A stretch of 58,198 nucleotides of DNA from Candidatus Agathobaculum pullicola. Lineage in GTDB: Bacteria > Bacillota > Clostridia > Oscillospirales > Butyricicoccaceae. The translations under genes were made by a program, and so were the position numbers. Of this stretch, positions 7,571 to 14,942 are shown piece by piece. Position 1 is the first letter of the stretch, and the number at the start of each line of letters is the position of its first letter. The notes under the pieces were generated by a model that worked only from the letters and a program-made list of their open reading frames with translations, searched no databases and had not been told where the DNA came from. The DNA lies in NCBI GenBank assembly GCA_019115085.1, contig DXEF01000008.1:1-58198 (forward strand), given 5' to 3'.

Positions 7571-7602
7571 ACGGCATGGCTCAATCGGCCATGCCGTTTT
7601 TT
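7571..7602 (+). terminator. rho-independent terminator
   Basis: ACGGCATGGC / GCCATGCCGT stem followed by TTTTTT, just after the NlpC/P60 gene. Confidence 0.92.
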
Positions 7603-7652
7603 GATTTATATAGAAGCTGTAAATGTATCTGCTCCTCCGTTTTTCTCCTTTG

Positions 7653-8216
7653 TTACGCCGTTAACCGCAATGCACCGTCTGTCCACTCTAACTTTTCCGG
7701 TACCAAATCGGCTTTTTCCAAGTACGCATTGATGGAAGCCGCCACCTGATCGGTCAACGCCGTGACCAGTTCCACCGGTACAGAAATCCCGCCGATTTCC
7801 GCATTTTCACATTGCAGAGTTATCTTCCCCTCTGCCACCGCAGCCGTCCATGACCCATACATGCGACATTCCTCCGGCAGAAACAGTAATGCGGTGCGAA
7901 GTCCCCCCGGCACCAACCCGCTATCCTGTAAATCCTGCTTGCTCACCAATATCACTACGGAAATCGTTTCATCCGCTCCAATCTGCGCTGTGATTTCCCG
8001 CACCGGTATTGGCAGAGCCTGTTTCATCAGCTCGCATAAATCCGTTTCCCGCAATTCCATTCCCGTCTCCTCCTGCTCCGGTAAAGTCAGACCGTCCGCT
8101 TCCGGCGAAGCATCCTGCTCCGGATGACCCAGCAGCATTCTGCCAATCATCAGCAGGCACAGCAGCATGCACACACCCAAAATAATTGTATAGACATGGC
8201 TTTTTTCTTCCTGCAT
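7653..8216 (-). CDS. single-pass membrane protein of unknown function
   Basis: A 187-residue protein with an N-terminal membrane anchor (about residues 9-29, YTIILGVCMLLCLLMIGRML) and an acidic extracytoplasmic region. The linker 30-55 is rich in Pro, Glu and Asp. The rest forms alternating strands (AQIGADETISVVILV, KITLQCENAEIGGISVPVEL) and a final helix (VTALTDQVAASINAYLE). The shape is that of a small lipid-free anchored sensor or assembly protein, but I recognise no family. ATG 8216 is preceded by a G-rich stretch (GGGGGCGGGCTGGG) rather than a clean Shine-Dalgarno site. It converges with the NlpC/P60 gene and shares the bidirectional region between them. Confidence 0.75.
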   Translation of the reverse strand: MQEEKSHVYTIILGVCMLLCLLMIGRMLLGHPEQDASPEADGLTLPEQEETGMELRETDLCELMKQALPIPVREITAQIGADETISVVILVSKQDLQDSGLVPGGLRTALLFLPEECRMYGSWTAAVAEGKITLQCENAEIGGISVPVELVTALTDQVAASINAYLEKADLVPEKLEWTDGALRLTA

Positions 8217-8350
8217 CCCAGCCCGCCCCCTTCCTACACGCTCATTCTATGCGCTGAGCATCGTGCTTATGTATCTGCTACCCTTATACCCTTTGACATT
8301 GGGCCAGCACCGATAGAACATCTGACATCCTGTGTAATTCCTGCAATACG

Positions 8351-8382
8351 AAAAAGGGCGCTCCTTTCGGAGCGTCCTTTTC
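8351..8382 (-). terminator. terminator of the Cys/Gly-rich coat-like gene
   Basis: On the minus strand AGGACGCTCC / GGAGCGCCCT with a GAAA-type loop, followed by TTTTTCG. It lies about 25 bp after the stop of the gene at 8407. Confidence 0.9.
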
Positions 8383-8406
8383 CGTTTGATGAGATTGCCG
8401 GTTGCA

Positions 8407-9108
8407 TCAGCCGCCGCACTTGCTGCCGCAGCCGCAGCCGCCCGCATTGCTATTGCCGCTGCCGCAGCCACAGCCGTTCGAGCCGCCGCTCAGCGTACCG
8501 CACAGATTATCGCCACATTCTTGCTTGGGCGGGAAGAATTCGTCAATCGGGAATTCAAAGTTTGCGAAAATCTCGCAGGGATCCTGCTCACCGCCTACGC
8601 CGCTGTTCGAGCAGTCACGGCGCGGCAGGCAGATGTCATACGCCGGCATGAGCAGCTGGATATCGCGCTCCAGACGGATGATGGAAAACTGGCCGAGCGT
8701 AACGAACAGCTGATATCCGTCGTTATCCAATACCAGATTGTCTCCGCCGAAGCAGGCGCAAATCGGGCGCGGTACCTCATGCAGTGCGCAGCAGCAGCAG
8801 TTGCACGAAGTCTCGGGCGCAACCACGCGCGCGTCCAGCACGATGGGGTCAACCACCTCGACTACAGCGGTCGGCTTGTTGCTGTCGGGCGCCAGCTGAA
8901 CATCCATACCGTCTTCCACATAGCGGGAGGAGAAGATACGGGCGCCGCCTTCGCCGCCGAAGAGCACCACGCGCTTGTCAAATACGGCCAAGCCGTCGAT
9001 AATGCGCGGACGGCCGACCACGCAGCTGACCTCGCACTCGATGCGATAGAAGAAGCGGATGTCAACCGTATAGCAGCCACGGTTAAACGGCTGCAGAGGA
9101 TACCACAT
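8407..9108 (-). CDS. Cys-rich protein with Gly/Cys tail, spore-coat-like (function unknown)
   Basis: A 233-residue protein. The body starts MWYPLQPFNRGCYTVDIRF and contains strand-rich stretches, VEVVDPIVLDARVV and a Cys cluster (NCCCCA, about residues 101-106), then a second repeat-like half with strands QLFVTLGQFSIIRLERDIQLL. The tail is GSNGCGCGSGNSNAGGCGCG-type with Gly, Cys and Asn. I recall similar uncharacterised Clostridia proteins with a YPLQ...GCYTV start and an embedded duplication, which I suspect are coat proteins; this is not established. ATG 9108 is the only possible start, because a stop lies four codons upstream, but its ribosome site is weak, and relatives may carry about 40 more N-terminal residues. 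A 5' truncation is therefore possible. Confidence 0.75.
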   Translation of the reverse strand: MWYPLQPFNRGCYTVDIRFFYRIECEVSCVVGRPRIIDGLAVFDKRVVLFGGEGGARIFSSRYVEDGMDVQLAPDSNKPTAVVEVVDPIVLDARVVAPETSCNCCCCALHEVPRPICACFGGDNLVLDNDGYQLFVTLGQFSIIRLERDIQLLMPAYDICLPRRDCSNSGVGGEQDPCEIFANFEFPIDEFFPPKQECGDNLCGTLSGGSNGCGCGSGNSNAGGCGCGSKCGG

Positions 9109-9163
9109 CCGTTTTTCTTCTTATTTCAACCAAATGCCACCACATCTTACGCCATTGTACGGC

Positions 9164-9189
9164 AAAAGCCGCCCGATTGGGCGGCTTTT
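9164..9189 (-). terminator. terminator of amt
   Basis: AAAAGCCGCCC / GGGCGGCTTTT with GATT loop. It lies 48 bp after the amt stop and between it and the next minus-strand gene. Confidence 0.92.
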
Positions 9190-9236
9190 CTTCTATGATT
9201 GTATCTTGTCGAGCAGCGCAGGAGTGCCCCTGTAAT

Positions 9237-10967
9237 TTATTCATCGTCCTGCAAGGCGTCAAAGCCCTCTGCACCCGTGCGCACCTTGATGACGTTTTCC
9301 ACGTCGTAAACAAAGATTTTACCGTCGCCGATGTGACCGGTGTACAGCACCTTCTTGACCGTCTCCACTACGGTTTCCACTGGTATCTTGGACACAACGA
9401 CTTCCATCTTGATTTTCGGCAGCAGCGTCACATCCACTTCTGCGCCGCGGTAATACTCCGCTGCACCTTTCTGCACGCCGCAGCCAATAACATTGGTTAC
9501 CGTCATGCCGGAAACACCGATTGCGCCCAGCGCTTCCTTGAGTACCTCAAACTTGGACTGCTTGGTAACAATAACAATTTTGGTCAACTTGTGATCGCTG
9601 CCCTCGGTAGTCACCTTGGTGACGGGAACCGCCTTCTCTACGGCAACCGGAATGGTGTCCAGCATAGATGCTGCCTTCTCTGCTGCTTTGGTGCCCAGCA
9701 CATTCGGCACCACCGGCATAAAGTCCGCATACGCCGAGGACAGGCCGTGCTCAGGCTTATCAAGGCCCATGATTTCTTCTGCCTCAGAAACACGCAGACC
9801 GATGGTATGCTTGATAACCTGGAATACAATCGTCATCGTGATGGCAACCCACGCAATGACCGCTACCATACCGAGCGCCTGAATAGCAAGCGCATGCACA
9901 CCGCCGCCGTAGAACAGGCCGACCGGCGCAATCTCCGTGCTGCCGTAAGCATAGTAACCAAAGAGGCCAACCATTAACGTACCGGTCGCGCCGCACAAGC
10001 CATGTACGCCAACCGCACCAACCGGATCATCTACCTTGAGCTTCTGGTCGACAAATTCGATACCAAATACCACAACAAAGCCTGCGATAATGCCGATAAC
10101 CGCTGCGCCAAAGGGTGTAACTGTGTCACAGCCCGCCGTAATGGCAACCAGACCGGCCAGAGAACCGTTCAGTGTCATGGAAACATCCGGCTTTTTGTAG
10201 CGAATCCATGTAATGCACATCACCGTCACGGTCGCAACCGCAGCCGCCATGTTGGTGGTCACAAAGACACGGGCTGCAACCTCTGCGCCCTCACCGGACA
10301 GAGCAACCGTCGAGCCGCCGTTAAAGCCGAACCAGCAGAACCACAGGATGAATACGCCCAGCGCGCCCAGCGTCAGCGAATGACCGGGAATCGCACGTGC
10401 CTTGCCGTCCTTGGTGTACTTACCGATGCGTGGCCCGAGGATGGACGCGCCAATGAGTGCCGCGACGCCGCCGACCATGTGCACCGCCGTGGAACCGGCA
10501 AAGTCATGGAAGCCCAGCTCAGCCAGCCAGCCGCCGCCCCAGATCCAGTGACCGGAAATCGGATAAACGACAGCCGAAATGATCATGGAGTAAATGCAGT
10601 AAGCTGAAAACTTGGTACGCTCCGCCATCGAACCGGAGACAATCGTCGCAGCCGTCGCACAGAACACGGTCTGGAAAATGAGCGTGGTCCAGTTGTATCC
10701 TTCGCCTACAACACCGTCGGTCAGGAAATCAAAGCCGCCAAAAAAACCGTTCATAGAACCGAACATGATGCCAAAGCCCACCAGCCAGAAAATCGGCGTG
10801 CCGAGACTGAAGTCCATCAGGTTTTTCATGATGATGTTACCCGCATTTTTCGCGCGGGTAAAGCCGGTTTCCACCATTCCAAAGCCTGCCTGCATGAAAA
10901 ATACGAGTGCTGCCGCTATCAGTGTCCAGCCGACATCCATCGAGGTCGCAAGTGCCGTGAAATCCAT
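9237..10967 (-). CDS. ammonium transporter Amt fused to a C-terminal PII (GlnK) domain
   Basis: A 576-residue fusion. Residues 1 to about 415 are an Amt/Rh channel with 11 expected membrane helices and the usual conserved parts: DFAGSTAVHMVGG (pore His region), GHSLTLGALGVFILWFCWFGFN and GAVGVHGLCGATGTL (second pore His). After a linker of about 45 residues the last ~120 residues form a complete PII domain: KLTKIVIVTKQSKFEVLKEAL, a T-loop with QKGAAEYYRGAE (the Tyr that is uridylylated in some PII proteins is kept), KIKMEVVV and TGHIGDGKIFVYDVENVIKVRTG. Separate GlnK normally plugs the Amt pore when 2-oxoglutarate is low; covalent tethering makes the gate permanent. ATG 10967 has AGGGGG upstream. 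Its leader carries a terminator plus ANTAR-type hexaloop. Confidence 0.95.
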   Translation of the reverse strand: MDFTALATSMDVGWTLIAAALVFFMQAGFGMVETGFTRAKNAGNIIMKNLMDFSLGTPIFWLVGFGIMFGSMNGFFGGFDFLTDGVVGEGYNWTTLIFQTVFCATAATIVSGSMAERTKFSAYCIYSMIISAVVYPISGHWIWGGGWLAELGFHDFAGSTAVHMVGGVAALIGASILGPRIGKYTKDGKARAIPGHSLTLGALGVFILWFCWFGFNGGSTVALSGEGAEVAARVFVTTNMAAAVATVTVMCITWIRYKKPDVSMTLNGSLAGLVAITAGCDTVTPFGAAVIGIIAGFVVVFGIEFVDQKLKVDDPVGAVGVHGLCGATGTLMVGLFGYYAYGSTEIAPVGLFYGGGVHALAIQALGMVAVIAWVAITMTIVFQVIKHTIGLRVSEAEEIMGLDKPEHGLSSAYADFMPVVPNVLGTKAAEKAASMLDTIPVAVEKAVPVTKVTTEGSDHKLTKIVIVTKQSKFEVLKEALGAIGVSGMTVTNVIGCGVQKGAAEYYRGAEVDVTLLPKIKMEVVVSKIPVETVVETVKKVLYTGHIGDGKIFVYDVENVIKVRTGAEGFDALQDDE

Positions 10968-10980
10968 TGATAAAACCCCC

Positions 10981-11047
10981 TAAAAATTAAAATGGCGTGT
11001 ATCCCCTGCCGCCCTTTGGGCGAACAGGGAATACACGCCATTGTGTA
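10981..11047 (-). promoter_or_regulatory. amt leader: terminator overlapping a hexaloop hairpin (ANTAR-type attenuator)
   Basis: On the minus strand TACAC-AATGGC-GTGTA (11032-11047) forms a 5-bp stem with a six-base loop having A at position 1 and G at 4. The loop and 3' arm are also the 5' arm of a long terminator (10991-11042: AATGGCGTGTAT... paired with ATACACGCCATT) followed by TTTTAATTTTT, 14 bp before the amt start. The two folds are mutually exclusive. No convincing promoter was found; TTGCAT-like and TATATC-like boxes lie at about 11052-11075. Confidence 0.8.
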
Positions 11048-11107
11048 CGAAGATAGATATATGCAAGTATGCAAGAACTTATTTCCGCGCGCTGCGCAGA
11101 TTTGACG

Positions 11108-11275
11108 GGAAAGAACGGGTTATCGTTCTTTCCATACAAAACCACGACACGCGCGTGGGTTTGTATACTTCTGTCTGTGAAAAGTTTCGTTCATCGGAAC
11201 TTTTCGCAGCCTTATGTCCTGTCCGAGCCGTTGGGCCCGGCAGAACATCCTCGTTTGCAGCTGTTGCCGCAAACG
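11108..11275 (-). ncRNA. array of five consecutive hairpins between glnN and amt
   Basis: Five independent stem-loops follow the glnN stop: 11252-11275 (CGTTTGC/GCAAACG), 11215-11247 (TGTTCTGCCGGGCC with GGCTCGGACAGGACA), 11179-11205 (GAAAAGTT/AACTTTTC), 11136-11164 (ACAAACCCACG/CGTGGTTTTGT) and 11108-11133 (perfect 10-bp GGAAAGAACG/CGTTCTTTCC with a six-base loop). None has a U-run, no ORF covers them, and the sequences differ from each other. It may be a structured 3' UTR or small RNA. Whether it is a separate transcript cannot be seen. Confidence 0.5.
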
Positions 11276-11280
11276 AAGTC

Positions 11281-13368
11281 TTAAACGTAAAACAGAATGT
11301 CCGAATAGGTCGGGAACGGCCAGTACTTCTTGCCCACCAGCATTTCCAGCTGATCAGCGGGTGCGCGAACCGCATCCATTGCGGGCAGAATGGTGTTATG
11401 ATAGTAATTGGCCAACGTCTCTGCGTCCGCATCCGGCGCTTGCTCTACCGCCGCATCGAGTGCAAGGCCCTTGGTGTACAGTTCCTCGGTCAGAGCAGAC
11501 ACGCGGCCCAGCAGATCGGCTTCCATGCCGCCCGCAACACCGGCTTCTTCCTTGTTTTTGACCGTCTTGGCCAGATCGCTCTGGTATGCCACACAAGCTG
11601 GCAAAATCTCCTCGCGCACCATGTCGCTCATGGTCAGCGCCTCGATGTGCAGGGTCTTGTAGTATTCCTCGAGCAACGCTTCCTCACGAGATTCCATCTC
11701 CACGCGGCTGTACACACCGTGACGGATAAATAGCTCAACATTAGCCTCATCCGTATAGTGCGGCAGCGCGTCTACTGTGGACTTGAGGTTGTGCAGGCCA
11801 CGCGCCTCTGCCTCAGCCACCCAAGCATCGTCATAACCGTTACCATTAAAGATGATGCGCTTATGCGCCTTGATTTCACGCTTGATGAGCGCAATCAGTG
11901 CGGTCTGGAAGTCATCCGCCTTCTCCAGTTCATCTGCGAACAAGCGAAGCTCCTCGGCTACCGCCGTGTTAATCATGATATTCGGGCAAGCGATGTTAAT
12001 CGCAGACCCCAGCATACGGAACTCAAACTTGTTGCCGGTGAAGGCAAAGGGAGAGGTACGGTTGCGGTCGGTCGTGTCCTTCGGGATATCCGGCAGAACG
12101 GAAACACCCAGATCCATCTTGGTCTTTGCCATGTCGGTGTAATCCTCACCGGACTCAATCGCATCGAGAATCGCCTGCAATTCGTCGCCAATGAACATGG
12201 AAACGATAGCCGGAGGCGCTTCGTTTGCACCCAGACGATGGTCATTGCCCGCAGAGGCAACCGAAATACGAAGCAGATCCTGATATTCGTCCACTGCCTT
12301 GATAACCGCGGTCAGGAACAGCAGGAACTGGGCATTCTCGCTGGGGGTCTTGCCCGGCTCGAGCAGATTTTCCCCATCATCGGTGGAAATCGACCAGTTG
12401 TTGTGCTTACCCGAACCGTTGACGCCGTCAAACGGCTTTTCGTGCATCAAGCAGATGAAGCCGTGCTTCTGTGCCACACGCTTCATGACCTCCATGGTCA
12501 GCTGGTTGTGGTCGGTTGCGATATTCGTAGTGGTGAATACCGGTGCCATCTCGTGCTGAGCGGGCGCGACCTCGTTGTGCTTGGTCTTGGCAAAGATGCC
12601 GAGCTTCCACAGTTCCTCATCCAACTCCTGCATGAACGCGGCAACACGCGGGCGGATGGAGCCGAAGTAGTGGTCCTCCATCTCCTGGCCCTTGGGCGGC
12701 TTTGCGCCGAACAGGGTGCGGCCGGTAAAAATCAGATCCTTGCGCTGTGCATAGTCCTTTTTGTCAATGAGGAAATACTCTTGCTCCGGGCCGACTGTCG
12801 TGGCCACACGGCGAACATTCTTGCCAAACAGTTTGAGCACACGGCATGCCTGCGTGCTGATGGCTTCCATCGAGCGCAGCAGCGGCGTCTTTTTGTCGAG
12901 GATTTCGCCTGTGTAAGAGCAGAACGCAGTCGGAATGTAGAGCGAACCGTCCTTAACGAACGCATAGCTGGTCGGATCCCACGCAGTGTAGCCGCGGGCC
13001 TCGAAGGTCGCACGCAGGCCGCCGGACGGGAACGAAGAGGCATCCGGCTCGCCCTTAATCAGTTCCTTGCCGGAAAACTCCATCATTACGCTGCCGTCAT
13101 CCGTGGGGGAAATAAAGGAATCGTGCTTTTCCGCCGTCACGCCGGTCATGGGCTGGAACCAGTGGGTGTAGTGCGTTGCGCCCTTGGACACCGCCCAGTC
13201 CTTCATCGCCGTTGCCACTACCGCAGCAACGTCGGCATCAATAGCCGTACCTTCCCGCATGGTTTTCTTCAGCTTTCTGTAAACGTCCTTGGGCAGACGT
13301 TCCTTCATCACGGTCTCGTTAAAGACCATGCTGCCGAACAACTCCGGAACATTTTTGGATGTGTTCAT
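11281..13368 (-). CDS. glnN: glutamine synthetase type III
   Basis: A 695-residue GSIII, the length typical for this dodecameric class (about 700 aa). It makes glutamine from glutamate, ammonia and ATP. Family features: N-terminal [44 protein letters not shown], the [17 protein letters not shown] block, the metal-site stretch [25 protein letters not shown], and [13 protein letters not shown] with the active-site His. All look intact, so this is the main functional glutamine synthetase in the window. ATG 13368 has AAAGGAG upstream. It is transcribed divergently from the glutamate synthase operon, from a perfect consensus promoter, through a leader attenuator. amt lies downstream in the same direction. 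Confidence 0.97.
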   Translation of the reverse strand: MNTSKNVPELFGSMVFNETVMKERLPKDVYRKLKKTMREGTAIDADVAAVVATAMKDWAVSKGATHYTHWFQPMTGVTAEKHDSFISPTDDGSVMMEFSGKELIKGEPDASSFPSGGLRATFEARGYTAWDPTSYAFVKDGSLYIPTAFCSYTGEILDKKTPLLRSMEAISTQACRVLKLFGKNVRRVATTVGPEQEYFLIDKKDYAQRKDLIFTGRTLFGAKPPKGQEMEDHYFGSIRPRVAAFMQELDEELWKLGIFAKTKHNEVAPAQHEMAPVFTTTNIATDHNQLTMEVMKRVAQKHGFICLMHEKPFDGVNGSGKHNNWSISTDDGENLLEPGKTPSENAQFLLFLTAVIKAVDEYQDLLRISVASAGNDHRLGANEAPPAIVSMFIGDELQAILDAIESGEDYTDMAKTKMDLGVSVLPDIPKDTTDRNRTSPFAFTGNKFEFRMLGSAINIACPNIMINTAVAEELRLFADELEKADDFQTALIALIKREIKAHKRIIFNGNGYDDAWVAEAEARGLHNLKSTVDALPHYTDEANVELFIRHGVYSRVEMESREEALLEEYYKTLHIEALTMSDMVREEILPACVAYQSDLAKTVKNKEEAGVAGGMEADLLGRVSALTEELYTKGLALDAAVEQAPDADAETLANYYHNTILPAMDAVRAPADQLEMLVGKKYWPFPTYSDILFYV

Positions 13369-13418
13369 GAATGGTTCGCTCCTTTGTATGTGAATTTGTT
13401 ACCCAACGATATGGAATA

Positions 13419-13465
13419 TAACAAAACAGGCGCTGCGGGTCGTGTTCCCACAGCGCCTTTGCTGT
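13419..13465 (-). promoter_or_regulatory. glnN leader: terminator overlapping a hexaloop hairpin (ANTAR-type attenuator)
   Basis: On the minus strand ACAGC-AAAGGC-GCTGT (13450-13465) forms a 5-bp stem with loop A1...G4. The end of that hairpin is also the 5' arm of a terminator stem, AGGCGCTG(T)GGG paired with CCC(G)CAGCGCCT (13428-13458), followed by TGTTTTGTT. The structure begins within about 5-10 nt of the predicted transcript start. Because the glt operon diverges, it cannot be the terminator of another gene. Confidence 0.8.
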
Positions 13466-13476
13466 TTACACTTTGC

Positions 13477-13505
13477 ATTATAGCGGGCAGTCCCTCCTTT
13501 GTCAA
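13477..13505 (-). promoter_or_regulatory. perfect consensus sigma-A promoter of glnN
   Basis: On the minus strand TTGACA (13500-13505), 17-bp spacer, TATAAT (13477-13482). Confidence 0.92.
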
Positions 13506-13628
13506 GGTCTCCGAACCTTCTTTTTCGCTGAAACAGACGATTTGATGCAACCTTCCGAAAAACCGTAAAAAGCGCGGCGGTCATTCTATGCAAATTGTAA
13601 AAAATCATGATTTCCACCCTTTTCCCGC

Positions 13629-13658
13629 TTGACGCTGTCCCCTATTTTGCTATACAAT
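13629..13658 (+). promoter_or_regulatory. promoter of the glutamate synthase operon
   Basis: TTGACG (13629-13634) with TATACA at 16 bp or TACAAT at 18 bp (13651-13658). Transcription should start near 13664, directly at the attenuator hairpin. Confidence 0.75.
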
Positions 13659-13664
13659 AGGAAC

Positions 13665-13736
13665 GGACAAAGGCGTCCACGATAACCGGAGATCAAAAAG
13701 GCGGTCTCCGGTTATCGTGGACGCCTTTTTTATATC
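13665..13736 (+). promoter_or_regulatory. glt leader: terminator overlapping a hexaloop hairpin (ANTAR-type attenuator)
   Basis: GGAC-AAAGGC-GTCC (13665-13678) is a short hairpin with a six-base A1...G4 loop at the predicted RNA 5' end. Its loop and 3' arm start a very long terminator stem (13669-13730; AAAGGCGTCC... paired with GGACGCCTTT, about 24 perfect bp) ending in TTTTTT. The terminator loop again contains AAAGGC. The first gene starts 110 bp downstream. Confidence 0.82.
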
Positions 13737-13844
13737 GTATCCTGGTCCCCGCCCGGCAGCGGTTTCCTGAATGAAAGCGCGCCGGCAACCGGCCTCCCCG
13801 CAGCGGGACGCCCTGCAACGCGCATATATAAAGGAGGAAGCACC

Positions 13845-14942
13845 ATGTTGCAAAAAGAAGGCAAAATCCGTATTCCCGCCGGCTGTGCGATCTCCGGCAT
13901 TTTTCACAAAGACGGCACACGGGAGAACGGCACGCGCATCATCGACTCCATCCGCACCATGCACGACCGTTCCAATGGTCTGGGCGGCGGCTTCGCCGGC
14001 TACGGCATTTATCCCGAGTATGCAGACTTCTATGCGTTTCATGTATTCTATGATACGCAGAATGCCAAGGATGAGTGTGAAAAAGAGCTGGAGCGACACT
14101 TCGACATCGTCAATCTTTCCAAGATTCCAACGCGCCGCCATCCCCGCATCACCGACGAGTCGATGATTTGGCGCTATTTCGTCACTCCCCTGCACACAAA
14201 ACTGGCGGCCAGCCAGCTCGACGAGCGGGAATTCGTCGCCCGCTTCGTCATCCACATCAACCACACGCTGGACGGCGCTTACATCTTCTCTTCCGGCAAG
14301 AACATGGGTGTATTCAAAGCATCCGGCTTCCCGGAGGACGTTGGCGAATACTATCGCTTGGAGGAATACGAGGCCTACTCGTGGACCTGCCACGGCCGCT
14401 ATCCGACCAACACCCCCGGCTGGTGGGGCGGCGCGCATCCGTTTGCGCTGCTGGACACCACGGTGGTACATAACGGAGAGATTTCCTCTTACGATGCACA
14501 CCGTCGCTTCATTGAAATGTTCGGATACTCGTGCGACCTGCTGACCGACACCGAGGTCATCACCTACATCGTCGATTATCTCGGTCGCAAGCTTGGCCTG
14601 ACGCTCGAGGAGATCAGCCGCGTCATCGCCGCGCCGTTCTGGTCTACCATTGAAAAGCAGGAGCCGGCTGAACGCGAGCGACTGACCTATTTGCGCAACG
14701 CATTCGCCTCTCTGATGGTCACCGGCCCGTTTTCCATTCTGGTCGGCTACGAAGGCGGCCTGATGGCGCTCAACGACCGCCTCAAGCTGCGCAGCATGGT
14801 GGTCGGTGAAAAGGACGAAACCGTTTATATTGCCTCGGAAGAATGTGCCATCCGCGTGATTGCGCCCGAGCTTGACCGGGTCTGGGCGCCGCGCGGCGGC
14901 GAGGCTGTCATTGTGAGCTTAAACAACGGAGGGAAGCAGTAA
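13845..14942 (+). CDS. glutamate synthase, class II glutamine amidotransferase subunit
   Basis: A 365-residue Ntn-type glutaminase corresponding to the N-terminal domain of GltB, here a separate protein as in archaeal-type glutamate synthases. It releases ammonia from glutamine for the FMN subunit encoded next. Cys14 in PAGCAISGIF is the likely nucleophile, so a short propeptide must be removed. Further family parts are MHDRSNGLGGGFAGYGIYP, FSSGKNMGVFKASGFPEDV, CHGRYPTNTPGWWGGAHPF and VVHNGEISSY with the oxyanion-hole region. ATG 13845 follows AAAGGAGGAAGCACC. The stop overlaps the next start by one base (TAATG), so the subunits are coupled. Confidence 0.93.
   Translation: MLQKEGKIRIPAGCAISGIFHKDGTRENGTRIIDSIRTMHDRSNGLGGGFAGYGIYPEYADFYAFHVFYDTQNAKDECEKELERHFDIVNLSKIPTRRHPRITDESMIWRYFVTPLHTKLAASQLDEREFVARFVIHINHTLDGAYIFSSGKNMGVFKASGFPEDVGEYYRLEEYEAYSWTCHGRYPTNTPGWWGGAHPFALLDTTVVHNGEISSYDAHRRFIEMFGYSCDLLTDTEVITYIVDYLGRKLGLTLEEISRVIAAPFWSTIEKQEPAERERLTYLRNAFASLMVTGPFSILVGYEGGLMALNDRLKLRSMVVGEKDETVYIASEECAIRVIAPELDRVWAPRGGEAVIVSLNNGGKQ

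Noticed and set aside
9978-10607. Plus-strand frames opposite amt
   Set aside because: Shadow frames of the Amt-PII coding sequence with no start signals.
11108-11133. Ten-bp hairpin with a six-base loop considered as another ANTAR target
   Set aside because: The RNA-strand loop is ATAACC, which has A1 but not G4, and no terminator overlaps it. GGTTAT would be the loop on the opposite strand and does not fit either.
11758-13545. A 595-codon open frame opposite glnN
   Set aside because: Antisense to an unmistakable GSIII; no ribosome site, low-complexity shadow translation, and it runs over the glnN promoter.
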